Source of the DNA: Marinisporobacter balticus
GTDB lineage: Bacteria; Bacillota; Clostridia; Peptostreptococcales; Thermotaleaceae
Reading direction: 5' to 3'
NCBI RefSeq assembly: GCF_004345705.1
Contig: NZ_SLWV01000019.1
Location: 7,760 to 71,759, forward strand
Length of the DNA stretch: 64,000 nucleotides
Shown here: positions 1-6,523 of the stretch, in pieces
Layout of the letters: every line of letters starts with the position of its first letter
Position numbering within the stretch: position 1 is the first letter of the stretch
Made by a program: the position numbers and the translations under genes
The notes under the pieces: model-generated
Database searches by the model: none
Seen by the model: the letters and a program-made list of their open reading frames with translations, nothing else
What the model was told of the DNA's origin: nothing

Positions 1-569
1 TGCTAATGAATTCAGCCGACTATGGAATTCCGCAAAAGAGACAAAGAGTTATTATCATCGGAATTAGAGATGATTTGAAAAAGGAATATATTTTCCCGAA
101 AAAAACGACTGCCAATGAGTGGGTACCATTATCAGTTGCAGTAAAGAGCCTAGTTTCAGAAGATAATAAGTACTATTTTTCGAAGCGTGCAGTCGAAGGA
201 ATGAAAAAAGCAAAAAATAATATGAAAAGAGGATTATATCAAAATCTTAATGAACCATGCTTGACCATTACGAGTCATCTTGCGAAAGTTAGCTTAAACT
301 CTAGAGATCCAGTTCTTTTGGTTGATCCAGAGAATGAATTATACAGAAGATTTACCCCAAGAGAAGCTGCTAGAATTCAGTCATTTCCAGATGAATTTGT
401 TTTTGCTGGTTCAGAAGGTGATGCATATAGGCAAATTGGTAATGCAGTACCACCAGTACTAGCTTGGCATATCGCCAAATCGTTACTTGAAGTGCTGGAT
501 GCAGAAAAATCAGAGAATGGAGAAATAATATTTAACGATATAGCTAATTTAAAATATCAATTAGCCTGA
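1..569 (+). CDS. DNA (cytosine-5) methyltransferase, C-terminal part (cut by window start)
   Basis: Transfers a methyl group from SAM to C5 of cytosine in a target DNA sequence. The reading frame is open from base 3, so the true start lies outside the window; the visible 188 residues are the C-terminal third. Seen: the motif VIII-like DYGIPQKRQR near the beginning, a target-recognition stretch, then motifs IX and X (RRFTPREAARIQSFPDEF and QIGNAVPP), followed by a normal C-terminal helix and stop. The catalytic PC motif would be upstream of the window. It sits at the left of a mobilizable element and could serve self-protection or act as the methylase of a restriction system. No restriction endonuclease is visible on this side. 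Confidence 0.95.
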   Translation, partial: LMNSADYGIPQKRQRVIIIGIRDDLKKEYIFPKKTTANEWVPLSVAVKSLVSEDNKYYFSKRAVEGMKKAKNNMKRGLYQNLNEPCLTITSHLAKVSLNSRDPVLLVDPENELYRRFTPREAARIQSFPDEFVFAGSEGDAYRQIGNAVPPVLAWHIAKSLLEVLDAEKSENGEIIFNDIANLKYQLA

Positions 570-625
570 ATTATGATTAATGATTTAGGCTGAATCCAAA
601 AAGAAAGTGTAAAGTAATAAAATAT

Positions 626-845
626 TTTCGGCATCCCCCTATCTGTTTTCGGCTTATAGATAGGGGGATTTTTTTATACTTTTTTTCGTACACCCCCTAT
701 GATTTTTCGGCTTAATAGTGAGGGGAAAAATAATATTGAAAATATTTCGCCCATCCCTCGTGATTTTTCGGCTTATAAGTGAGGGGCAAAAATTAAAATG
801 AAAAATGTATAGACCAGACCCCTCAAAAAATCGGCTAATAAGTAG
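626..845. repeat. four-copy hairpin repeat family (core TTTTCGGCTTA)
   Basis: Four imperfect inverted repeats lie in tandem in the 300-bp gap before the helicase gene. Each has a C-rich left arm, a loop with TTTTCGGCTTA or a close variant, and a G-rich right arm. The loop CGG lies at 650, 708, 769 and 832, a spacing of 58, 61 and 63 bases. Copy 1 has a perfect 12-bp stem and copies 2 to 4 are progressively weaker. They could be replication or transfer iterons for the RepA-like protein downstream, or RNA attenuators. Function is inferred only from position. Confidence 0.7.
633..678 (+). terminator. Rho-independent terminator (repeat copy 1)
   Basis: The perfect stem ATCCCCCTATCT / AGATAGGGGGAT encloses a 13-nt loop and runs straight into TTTTTTT. 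It lies 64 bases after the methyltransferase stop, so it probably ends that transcript as well as being the best copy of the hairpin family. Confidence 0.7.
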
Positions 846-868
846 CGGGACAAAAAGGAGGTAAACAA

Positions 869-1825
869 TTGGAACATGAAAATGAACTAAAACTCATCAA
901 CATGAGTGATGTTGAGGTAACAGAAGTGAAATGGTTATGGAAGCCCTACATTCCCATTGGGAAAATCACCATTATTCAAGGTGATCCAGGCGAGGGCAAG
1001 ACCACCATGATTTTGGCAATAGCATCAGCAATGACGACTGGTGATGTATTGCCTTTAAGTAAGGAGGCGTTAGAATGTAGCAATGTTATTTATCAAACTG
1101 CAGAAGATGGCTTAAGTGACACCATTAAACCAAGATTATTGGCAGCAGGTGCTGACTGCACCAAAGTAATCGTTATTGATGAAAGTCATAAGGAGCTGAC
1201 GCTATCAGATAAAAGAATTGAAGAAGCCATTATTGAGACGAATGCACAGTTGCTAATCATTGATCCCCTACAAGCTTATTTAGGTTCTGGTGTAGATATG
1301 CATAGGGCAAATGAAATCAGACCAATTTTCAAAAATCTTTCTAACGTTGCAGAGAGGACAGGTTGTGCCATTGTCATTATTGGTCATATGAATAAAGCAG
1401 GTGGTACAAAAGGACTTTATCGTGGACTTGGTTCTATTGATATTACAGCTGCCGCTAGAAGTGTTTTGTTAGTAGGGCGCGTAAGAGCAGACCCATCTAT
1501 TCGAGTAATGGCTCAGATCAAATCAAGTTTAGCACCTGAGGGTAAGAAAGTTGCTTTTAAGCTGGATGAAGAAAATGGCTTTGCGTGGATAGGAGAATAT
1601 GACATTGAGCTGGATGAATTACTCGGAGCGGGTTCAACTGAAAGTGTTCTTAAGCGAGCAGAAAAGCTGATTAAAGAAGTTCTTGATGATGGTGCTAAAG
1701 CCAGTGACTATGTTGTTGAAAAGGCAAAAGAAAAGCAGATTTCTCAAAGAACGTTGAAAACAGCTAAAAAGAATCTTGAAGTGAAATCTATTAAAACAAA
1801 GGAAGGTTGGAAATGGCAGTTATAA
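869..1825 (+). CDS. RepA-like AAA ATPase / replicative helicase of a mobile element
   Basis: A 318-residue RecA-fold ATPase of the AAA_25/RepA hexameric helicase type, used for element replication or DNA processing. Seen: Walker A GDPGEGKTT near residue 38, Walker B LLIIDPLQAYLG near residue 130, an IGHMNKAGG segment near residue 172, and a C-terminal winged-helix-like tail (residues 255-318). The start is TTG at 869, chosen because GGAGG lies 7 bases upstream and no in-frame ATG is as well placed. It follows the hairpin repeats and precedes a small DNA-binding-like protein and MobC, the usual order in clostridial mobilizable islands. It could alternatively be an accessory recombination ATPase. 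Confidence 0.85.
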   Translation: MEHENELKLINMSDVEVTEVKWLWKPYIPIGKITIIQGDPGEGKTTMILAIASAMTTGDVLPLSKEALECSNVIYQTAEDGLSDTIKPRLLAAGADCTKVIVIDESHKELTLSDKRIEEAIIETNAQLLIIDPLQAYLGSGVDMHRANEIRPIFKNLSNVAERTGCAIVIIGHMNKAGGTKGLYRGLGSIDITAAARSVLLVGRVRADPSIRVMAQIKSSLAPEGKKVAFKLDEENGFAWIGEYDIELDELLGAGSTESVLKRAEKLIKEVLDDGAKASDYVVEKAKEKQISQRTLKTAKKNLEVKSIKTKEGWKWQL

Positions 1826-1833
1826 AATCAAGA

Positions 1834-1873
1834 GTGCAAGGGGGCAATGCTTATAACCTTTGCACGCTTGCAC
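1834..1873. repeat. inverted repeat GTGCAAG / CTTGCAC
   Basis: GTGCAAG at 1834-1840 is mirrored by CTTGCAC at 1867-1873 in the short gap between the helicase and the next gene, just ahead of that gene's ribosome site. It may be an operator, a leader hairpin or part of a transfer origin. Function is not established. Confidence 0.5.
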
Positions 1874-1895
1874 CCTTGAAAGGAAGGTGATAAAA

Positions 1896-2252
1896 ATGTT
1901 AGGCAAATTATTTGGTGTTGAAGAATTAAAAATTGAATTGCAAGAAGCTAGGGAAGAGATTCAAGTACTTGAACACAAGCTTCAAATCAAGGAAAAATCC
2001 ATAAAAGAACTTGAAGATGAGGTGAGGATATTGGAAGGGAATATTAAATCATTGCTTGATGAAAATGACCAATTAAAGGCACGTCCAGATCACTTTGGAC
2101 GAGTAACGAGAGCCTCTGGTGAACATATGCGACTACTTAAAATGTATCAGTGTAATGCATTATCCTATCAAGAAATTGCAGATAAAATGACTGCGTATAC
2201 CGGTGAAAAGTGGTCCAAAAGTACGGTTCACTATTTGCTGACGAAGTCATAA
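1896..2252 (+). CDS. small coiled-coil protein with C-terminal HTH-like segment
   Basis: A 118-residue protein of unknown function. The start is ATG 1896, preceded by GGAAGGTGA, rather than an earlier in-frame ATG that lies in the inverted repeat. Residues 8-60 are heptad-rich and charged (coiled coil, EELEKLK-type). Residues 75-118 include SYQEIADKMT and WSKSTVHYLL, which look like two helices of a helix-turn-helix of the kind found in recombinase or terminase-small-subunit tails. It is co-directional with the helicase and mobilization genes, so a DNA-binding accessory role is plausible but inferred. Confidence 0.75.
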   Translation: MLGKLFGVEELKIELQEAREEIQVLEHKLQIKEKSIKELEDEVRILEGNIKSLLDENDQLKARPDHFGRVTRASGEHMRLLKMYQCNALSYQEIADKMTAYTGEKWSKSTVHYLLTKS

Positions 2253-2304
2253 TGCTTTTATCTTCAATATCCCCAATAAATCCGAAAGCGTCTAGTTTGT
2301 TACT

Positions 2305-2401
2305 GGACGGAAGCTTAAGCTTAAGGATTTATTTACCCTGTTTTAACAGGGGCAAGCTTCCACTTTGTATAGCCAAAGTGTGTAATAGTGGGCATGCCCA
2401 C
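2305..2401. other. candidate origin of transfer (cluster of nested dyads)
   Basis: Directly before the MobC-like gene lie four dyads in under 100 bases. GGAAGCTT (2309-2316) pairs with AAGCTTCC (2354-2361) and encloses CCCTGTT/AACAGGG (2336-2351). CACTTTG/CAAAGTG (2361-2380) follows, then the perfect 14-nt palindrome GTGGGCATGCCCAC (2388-2401). Such structured DNA next to a relaxosome gene is typical of oriT. No nic consensus was recognised and no relaxase is in view, so the call is an inference from structure and position. Confidence 0.5.
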
Positions 2402-2427
2402 ACCCATTTCTAAGGAAGGAGATGCTA

Positions 2428-2739
2428 ATGAGAACAAGAGATAAGCAAGTGAACATTCGAATGACAAAAAAAGAATATCAGCAGATTAAGAAAAAGGCAG
2501 ACCGAGTGAAATTAAATATGAGTGCCTATATCATTAAATCTGCTTGTGATAAAAGGATTACTATTATTGATGATTTCAGAAATTTTCATACCCAATTAAC
2601 TAAGATTGGTAATAACCTGAATCAGTTGACTATACTTTGTCATCAAGGGAAGACTACAAGTCCCAATCTTGAGGAAGTTAGAAAGTCACTAAATGATATT
2701 TACGAAGCCGTAGTGACTGTACTCAAAAAATACCATTAA
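2428..2739 (+). CDS. MobC-like relaxosome accessory protein
   Basis: A 103-residue protein of the plasmid-mobilization MobC family, which binds oriT and helps a relaxase nick. Seen: an N-terminal ribbon-helix-helix (VNIRMTKKEYQQIKKKAD, then LNMSAYIIKSAC) and the conserved FHTQLTKIGNNLNQL segment near residue 55. The start ATG 2428 has AAGGAG 6 bases upstream; an ATG two codons earlier overlaps the Shine-Dalgarno sequence and is less likely. No relaxase gene lies next to it here, so the element may be mobilized in trans or encode the relaxase outside the window. Confidence 0.8.
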   Translation: MRTRDKQVNIRMTKKEYQQIKKKADRVKLNMSAYIIKSACDKRITIIDDFRNFHTQLTKIGNNLNQLTILCHQGKTTSPNLEEVRKSLNDIYEAVVTVLKKYH

Positions 2740-2766
2740 ATAAAAAAAATCAAGTAGGAGGGTTAG

Positions 2767-2913
2767 ATGGAAAACTTAACGAAGTTTACAATACAGTTAG
2801 CCATGCTTTCCAGCCTGCTTGATGAAAAGATGATTTCAGAAAAAGAATTCATCAAAATCAAAGCTGAGTTGGAAAGAAAATACAAAATTAAACGAGGTTT
2901 ATGTGGCACTTGA
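2767..2913 (+). CDS. SHOCT-like small protein
   Basis: A 48-residue protein opening with MENLTKFTIQLAMLSSLL and containing LDEKMISEKEFIKIKAE, the short helical hairpin (SHOCT-type) found in tiny proteins encoded just before serine recombinases in clostridial islands. The ribosome site TAGGAGG lies 6 bases before ATG 2767. SHOCT proteins are thought to help oligomerisation or nucleic-acid binding. The role here is inferred only from position between MobC and the RhuM/recombinase genes. Confidence 0.65.
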   Translation: MENLTKFTIQLAMLSSLLDEKMISEKEFIKIKAELERKYKIKRGLCGT

Positions 2914-2961
2914 TTATCTACTGTGGTAAAATTAAAATGATAATTAGGAACATACATTGTT

Positions 2962-2988
2962 GAACTATCCGGAATTACCGGATAGTTC
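2962..2988. promoter_or_regulatory. perfect dyad upstream of rhuM, near-copy of one inside the gene
   Basis: GAACTATCCGG (2962-2972) and CCGGATAGTTC (2978-2988) form a perfect 11-bp inverted repeat around AATTA, ending 62 bases before the rhuM start. The dyad inside rhuM at 3238-3264 is the same except for a paired C:G to T:A change in the arms. The match suggests one factor recognises both, possibly RhuM itself. No T tract follows, so it is not a typical terminator. Confidence 0.7.
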
Positions 2989-3050
2989 ACTTAAAAACGT
3001 CAGACAGTGTCTGATGAATTATAAGTTGCATATGGAAAAGGAGGGTAACA

Positions 3051-4052
3051 TTGGATCATAAAAACGATTTACTCATTTATCAGACAGAAGATGGTAAAAC
3101 TAAAATTGATGTTAGGCTTGAAAATGAAACCGTATGGATGACACAGAAGGCTATTGCCGAGCTTTATCAAAAAGGTGTGAATACCATTAATGAACATATA
3201 AAAAATATCTATGCCGAAGGTGAACTTGAAGAAAATCGAACTATTCGGGAAAACCGAATAGTTCAAACCGAGGGAAATAGAGAGGTTGAGAGAACGGTAC
3301 GTTTTTATAACCTAGAATTAATTATTGCTGTAGGCTATCGTGTTCGTTCTAGTCGAGGGACACAGTTCAGACGATGGGCTACGGAAAGGTTAAATGAGTA
3401 TTTAGTCAAAGGCTTTACCATGGATGATGAACGCCTTAAAGGCATGCGTAATATTGGTGATGATTACTTTGATGAGCTTTTAGAACGTATTCGTGACATT
3501 AGAGCATCAGAAAAAAGGTTTTATAAGAAAATTACTGATATCTACGCATTATCAATAGATTATGATGCAAAATCTGAAGCTGCAAAGAAATTTTTTGCAA
3601 CGGTTCAAAACAAGCTTCATTTTGCTATTCATGGTCATACAGCTGCAGAACTAATTGAACAAAGAGCTGATGCATCAAAAGATAATATGGGACTTACCAC
3701 TTGGAAGGGTGAGAAGGTGCGTAAAGGTGATATCACCGTTGCCAAGAATTATTTGACTGAAAAAGAAATGAAATCACTCAATAGAATTGTAACCATGTAT
3801 TTAGATTATGCAGAAGATCAGGCTGAAAGACGTAACCCAATGTATATGAAGGATTGGGAAGAAAAGATTAATGCCTTTCTTAAATTTAACGAGCGAGACA
3901 TTCTTACTGGCGCAGGTTCTATTTCTCATGAAGTAGCTAAGGAACTTGCTGAAAAAGAATATGAGAAGTTTAATCAAAAACGTTTAAATGCTCCTGAAAA
4001 AGATGACTTTGATGTGTATTTAGAAGAACATGAATGGACACATAAGAAGTAA
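3051..4052 (+). CDS. rhuM: RhuM family protein
   Basis: A 333-residue full-length member of the RhuM virulence-protein family (first noted in Salmonella SPI-3, biochemical function not settled). Seen: N-terminal VWMTQKAIAELYQK (HTH/KilA-N-like), then VRFYNLELIIAVGYRVRS and GTQFRRWATERLNEYLVKGF, and the C-terminal FYKKITDIYALSIDYD ... FFATVQNKLHFAIHGHTAAE region. The start is TTG 3051, with GGAGGG 6 bases upstream. It sits between mobilization genes and the recombinase as element cargo. Two decayed relatives lie at about 13.8 and 26.9 kb. An intragenic dyad overlaps codons 63-71. Confidence 0.9.
   Translation: MDHKNDLLIYQTEDGKTKIDVRLENETVWMTQKAIAELYQKGVNTINEHIKNIYAEGELEENRTIRENRIVQTEGNREVERTVRFYNLELIIAVGYRVRSSRGTQFRRWATERLNEYLVKGFTMDDERLKGMRNIGDDYFDELLERIRDIRASEKRFYKKITDIYALSIDYDAKSEAAKKFFATVQNKLHFAIHGHTAAELIEQRADASKDNMGLTTWKGEKVRKGDITVAKNYLTEKEMKSLNRIVTMYLDYAEDQAERRNPMYMKDWEEKINAFLKFNERDILTGAGSISHEVAKELAEKEYEKFNQKRLNAPEKDDFDVYLEEHEWTHKK
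3238..3264. repeat. dyad inside the rhuM coding sequence
   Basis: GAACTATTCGG (3238-3248), GAAAA, CCGAATAGTTC (3254-3264) is a perfect 11-bp inverted repeat within codons for RTIRENRIVQ. It copies the upstream dyad at 2962-2988 with a compensatory pair of changes, and it lies about 39 bases before the conserved FYNLE codons. Confidence 0.75.
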
Positions 4053-4085
4053 CATTGTTTTAGATTCCATAAAGGAAGTGAAGAC

Positions 4086-5933
4086 ATGAAAGAAGTAGAA
4101 GTCATAAAACCAAAAAAGAATAAATTTGACCGTGCATCTGGTAAAGAACTCTCCAAAATTCGAGTAGCACCTTATTGCAGAGTGAGCACTGATTCTGCTG
4201 AACAGATGGCAAGTTATTATTCTCAAGTAGTTTATTATGAGCAAAAGATAAAAGAAAATACTAATTGGGAACTGGCAAAGATTTATTCCGATGCCGGTAT
4301 TAGTGGTACGAATATTGATAAACGCCTTGGTTTTCAAGAGATGATACGTGATGCCATGGCAGGTGAATTTGATTTAGTGATTACAAAGAGTATCTCTAGA
4401 TTTGGTAGAAACACGAAAGACGTACTGGAATACACCAGACTTCTTAAAAAACATAATGTTGCTGTACTATTTGAAAAAGAAAACATCAATACCTTTTCCA
4501 TGCAAGGGGAAGTTGCTATGACCGTTTTAACTTCAATAGCCCAACAGGAAAGTGAAAGCATTTCAACCAATGTAAAAATGGGACTAAAGATGAAAATGAA
4601 GCGTGGCGAATTGGTTGGTTTTCAAGGTTGTTTAGGTTATGACTACGATAAGGAAACCAAAGAATTTGTGATTAATGAAGAAGAAGCTGAAGTCGTTCGG
4701 TATATTTTTGACTGTTATAATCAAGGTAAGGGTGCCCGACTTATTGGAAATGAATTAAAAGAAAAAGGCTATAAGACTAAGAGAGGCAGCACCAACTGGC
4801 CTGATAGTACCATTAGAGGGATATTAAAGAATGAAAAATACATGGGTGACTTACTACTTGGCAAGATGTTTACTGTTGATCCAATTACTAAGCAGCGCCT
4901 TGATAATATGGGTGAAGAAGAGAAATATTACATCAAAGATCATCATGAGCCGATTGTCAGCAAAGAAACCTTTGAAAAAGTCCAAGCCATAAGAAATAAG
5001 CGTAATTGCAACATGGAAAAAGGACGTTTGAAGCGGTATAGTAGACAATACACCTTTAGCAGTAAAATTGAGTGTGGCTTCTGCGAAACTACTGTTGGTA
5101 GAAGAGCGTGGAACTCAGGTACTAAGAATAAAAAAGTGGTGTGGCACTGTATAAAATCCAGTAAACATGGTAAAAAGCATTGTCCTGATAGTAAAGGAAT
5201 CCATGAAGCTGTAATTGAAGAAACCTTTGTCAAAGTCTTTAATGAAATGTGCCAGCATAATAGAGAAATCATTGAGGAATTTATTTCAACTATTGAAAAT
5301 ACATTAAGTGAAAGCACTAGCAAGAAGGAGCTTTCAGCTCTAAATAAAGAACTTAGCAAAGTTGAAGATAAAATCAAGAAGCTCATAGACATTCATATCG
5401 ATGGTGCCATTGACCGTGAAAATTACGAAAATAAGTTTATTGAGTTAAATAAAGACAAAGAACGATTAATCAAGGAAACCAATGAACTATCTTTGACAGC
5501 CAGTGAAGAAAAAGAAATGAAAACAAGGCTAAAAAGTTTTAGGAAGTACTTTGATGCCAACAAGCCCCTTAAAAAATTTGATGCAGATGTATTTGATTCT
5601 ATTGTCGAGAAGATTATACTAGGTGGCATTGATGACAAAGGACAAAAAGATCCCCATCAACTGACTTTTGTTTTTAAAACCGGTCCAAAATCGACAATTA
5701 CTATGGGAAAAGATGATGATTCAGATAATGGGAAAGGATTTTTAAAGAAGGGTAAAGAATTATATTCCCAGTTATCACCTGACACATGTGGAATGTGTGG
5801 TGTTGATAAAAAAGGTGTAAGTGTTGATTCTACTGGTTTTGATGGATTATATCAAAATCGACTACTCAACCAAAAGTGTGTTTTTGCGTTTTCGGAAACA
5901 TATCGAAAGGTAAGAAAATGTACGTGGGGTTGA
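4086..5933 (+). CDS. large serine recombinase (element integrase)
   Basis: A 615-residue site-specific recombinase catalysing element integration and excision. Domains in order: resolvase catalytic domain (YCRVST with the nucleophile serine near residue 35; ISRFGRNT; AQQESESIS), recombinase domain (residues 190-300), a zinc ribbon with CGFC and later cysteines (about 335-365), a long coiled coil (400-480) and a C-terminal tail. The start ATG 4086 has GGAAGTGAAG upstream. The last 20 or so codons (AFSETYRKV onward) look like target DNA rather than protein family, because the complementary strand reads DMFPKT as in rlmD. The recombinase gene ending at the element end is the usual layout. Confidence 0.92.
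   Translation: MKEVEVIKPKKNKFDRASGKELSKIRVAPYCRVSTDSAEQMASYYSQVVYYEQKIKENTNWELAKIYSDAGISGTNIDKRLGFQEMIRDAMAGEFDLVITKSISRFGRNTKDVLEYTRLLKKHNVAVLFEKENINTFSMQGEVAMTVLTSIAQQESESISTNVKMGLKMKMKRGELVGFQGCLGYDYDKETKEFVINEEEAEVVRYIFDCYNQGKGARLIGNELKEKGYKTKRGSTNWPDSTIRGILKNEKYMGDLLLGKMFTVDPITKQRLDNMGEEEKYYIKDHHEPIVSKETFEKVQAIRNKRNCNMEKGRLKRYSRQYTFSSKIECGFCETTVGRRAWNSGTKNKKVVWHCIKSSKHGKKHCPDSKGIHEAVIEETFVKVFNEMCQHNREIIEEFISTIENTLSESTSKKELSALNKELSKVEDKIKKLIDIHIDGAIDRENYENKFIELNKDKERLIKETNELSLTASEEKEMKTRLKSFRKYFDANKPLKKFDADVFDSIVEKIILGGIDDKGQKDPHQLTFVFKTGPKSTITMGKDDDSDNGKGFLKKGKELYSQLSPDTCGMCGVDKKGVSVDSTGFDGLYQNRLLNQKCVFAFSETYRKVRKCTWG
5889..5904. other. candidate attachment site (rlmD-like core)
   Basis: The complement of TTTTCGGAAACATATC reads GATATGTTTCCGAAAA, coding DMFPK as in the 3' end of rlmD (rumA), a known integration target of serine-recombinase elements. 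Near-identical cores occur at 8731-8742 and 8770-8786 next to a second recombinase remnant. It is proposed as the right end of the first element. Confidence 0.45.
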
Positions 5934-6001
5934 GTGGATGGTATAGATAACATTTGTAGGGTTGTGGAGATAGGATAGATGTAGAAACAACATTGGTGGC
6001 T

Positions 6002-6045
6002 GACCGTCAATCGGGAGACGTACTCTCTTGGTTGGCGGTCTTTTG
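6002..6045 (+). terminator. Rho-independent terminator
   Basis: GACCGTCAATC (6002-6012) pairs with GGTTGGCGGTC (6030-6040), all 11 positions including G-U pairs, with an inner GGGAG/CTCTC stem and a TTTTGT tail. It separates the recombinase region from the BlaI/BlaR1 pair. Confidence 0.65.
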
Positions 6046-6087
6046 TATGTTGTGATTTACAAATGAAGATTTATTTATAAATCATCA

Positions 6088-6145
6088 TTGACATCCAAGT
6101 CTATAAGGTATAGACTTATAATATAAGGTCGGTATTATATAGACC
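6088..6145 (+). promoter_or_regulatory. promoter and BlaI-type operators of the first regulator pair
   Basis: A -35 TTGACA (6088-6093) and -10 TAGACT (6111-6116) are 17 bases apart. A perfect dyad AAGTCTATA-AGG-TATAGACTT (6097-6117) covers the spacer and -10. A second, weaker dyad GGTC...GACC follows at about 6127-6145. A dimeric BlaI repressor bound here would block RNA polymerase. Autoregulation is known for the family and inferred here. Confidence 0.7.
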
Positions 6146-6158
6146 AAGGAGGTTTATT

Positions 6159-6521
6159 ATGAAAGAATATAAACTCACTGAAAGTGAAGAAAAGTTTGCA
6201 GAATTAATTTGGCAGAACGAATCGATAGGTTCTGGTGATCTTGTGAAGCTATGTGAAAAAGAAATGAACTGGAAAAAGTCCACAACATATACAGTATTGA
6301 AAAAGTTATGTGAAAAGGGCCTTTTTCAAAATGAAAATGCTGTAGTTTCATCTCTAATTACAAAGGATGAATATTATGCCAAACAAAGTATACGTTTTGT
6401 TGAGGATACTTTTGGAGGGTCCTTGCCAAAATTTCTAACAGCTTTTATTGGTGGGAAAATATTAAGTAAACACCAGGCTGAAGAGTTGAAAAGATTGATT
6501 GACGAGCACAAGGAGGTGTAG
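6159..6521 (+). CDS. BlaI/MecI/CopY-family repressor
   Basis: A 120-residue winged-helix repressor. Seen: LTESEEKFAELIWQNE at the N-terminus, the recognition helix region WKKSTTYTVLKKLCEKG (residues 39-55), and the dimerisation tail with the conserved FGGSLPKFLTAF and a helix LSKHQAEELKRLID. The ribosome site AAGGAGG precedes ATG 6159. It is the first gene of a pair with the M56 sensor protease that starts 3 bases after its stop. By family analogy the sensor triggers cleavage or inactivation of this repressor, relieving the operator upstream. No beta-lactamase gene is adjacent. Confidence 0.92.
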   Translation: MKEYKLTESEEKFAELIWQNESIGSGDLVKLCEKEMNWKKSTTYTVLKKLCEKGLFQNENAVVSSLITKDEYYAKQSIRFVEDTFGGSLPKFLTAFIGGKILSKHQAEELKRLIDEHKEV

Positions 6522-6523
6522 CA

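Noticed and set aside
2210..2413. Frame of 67 codons between the coiled-coil protein and mobC
   Set aside because: It overlaps the previous gene and crosses the dyad cluster; its composition is not protein-like.
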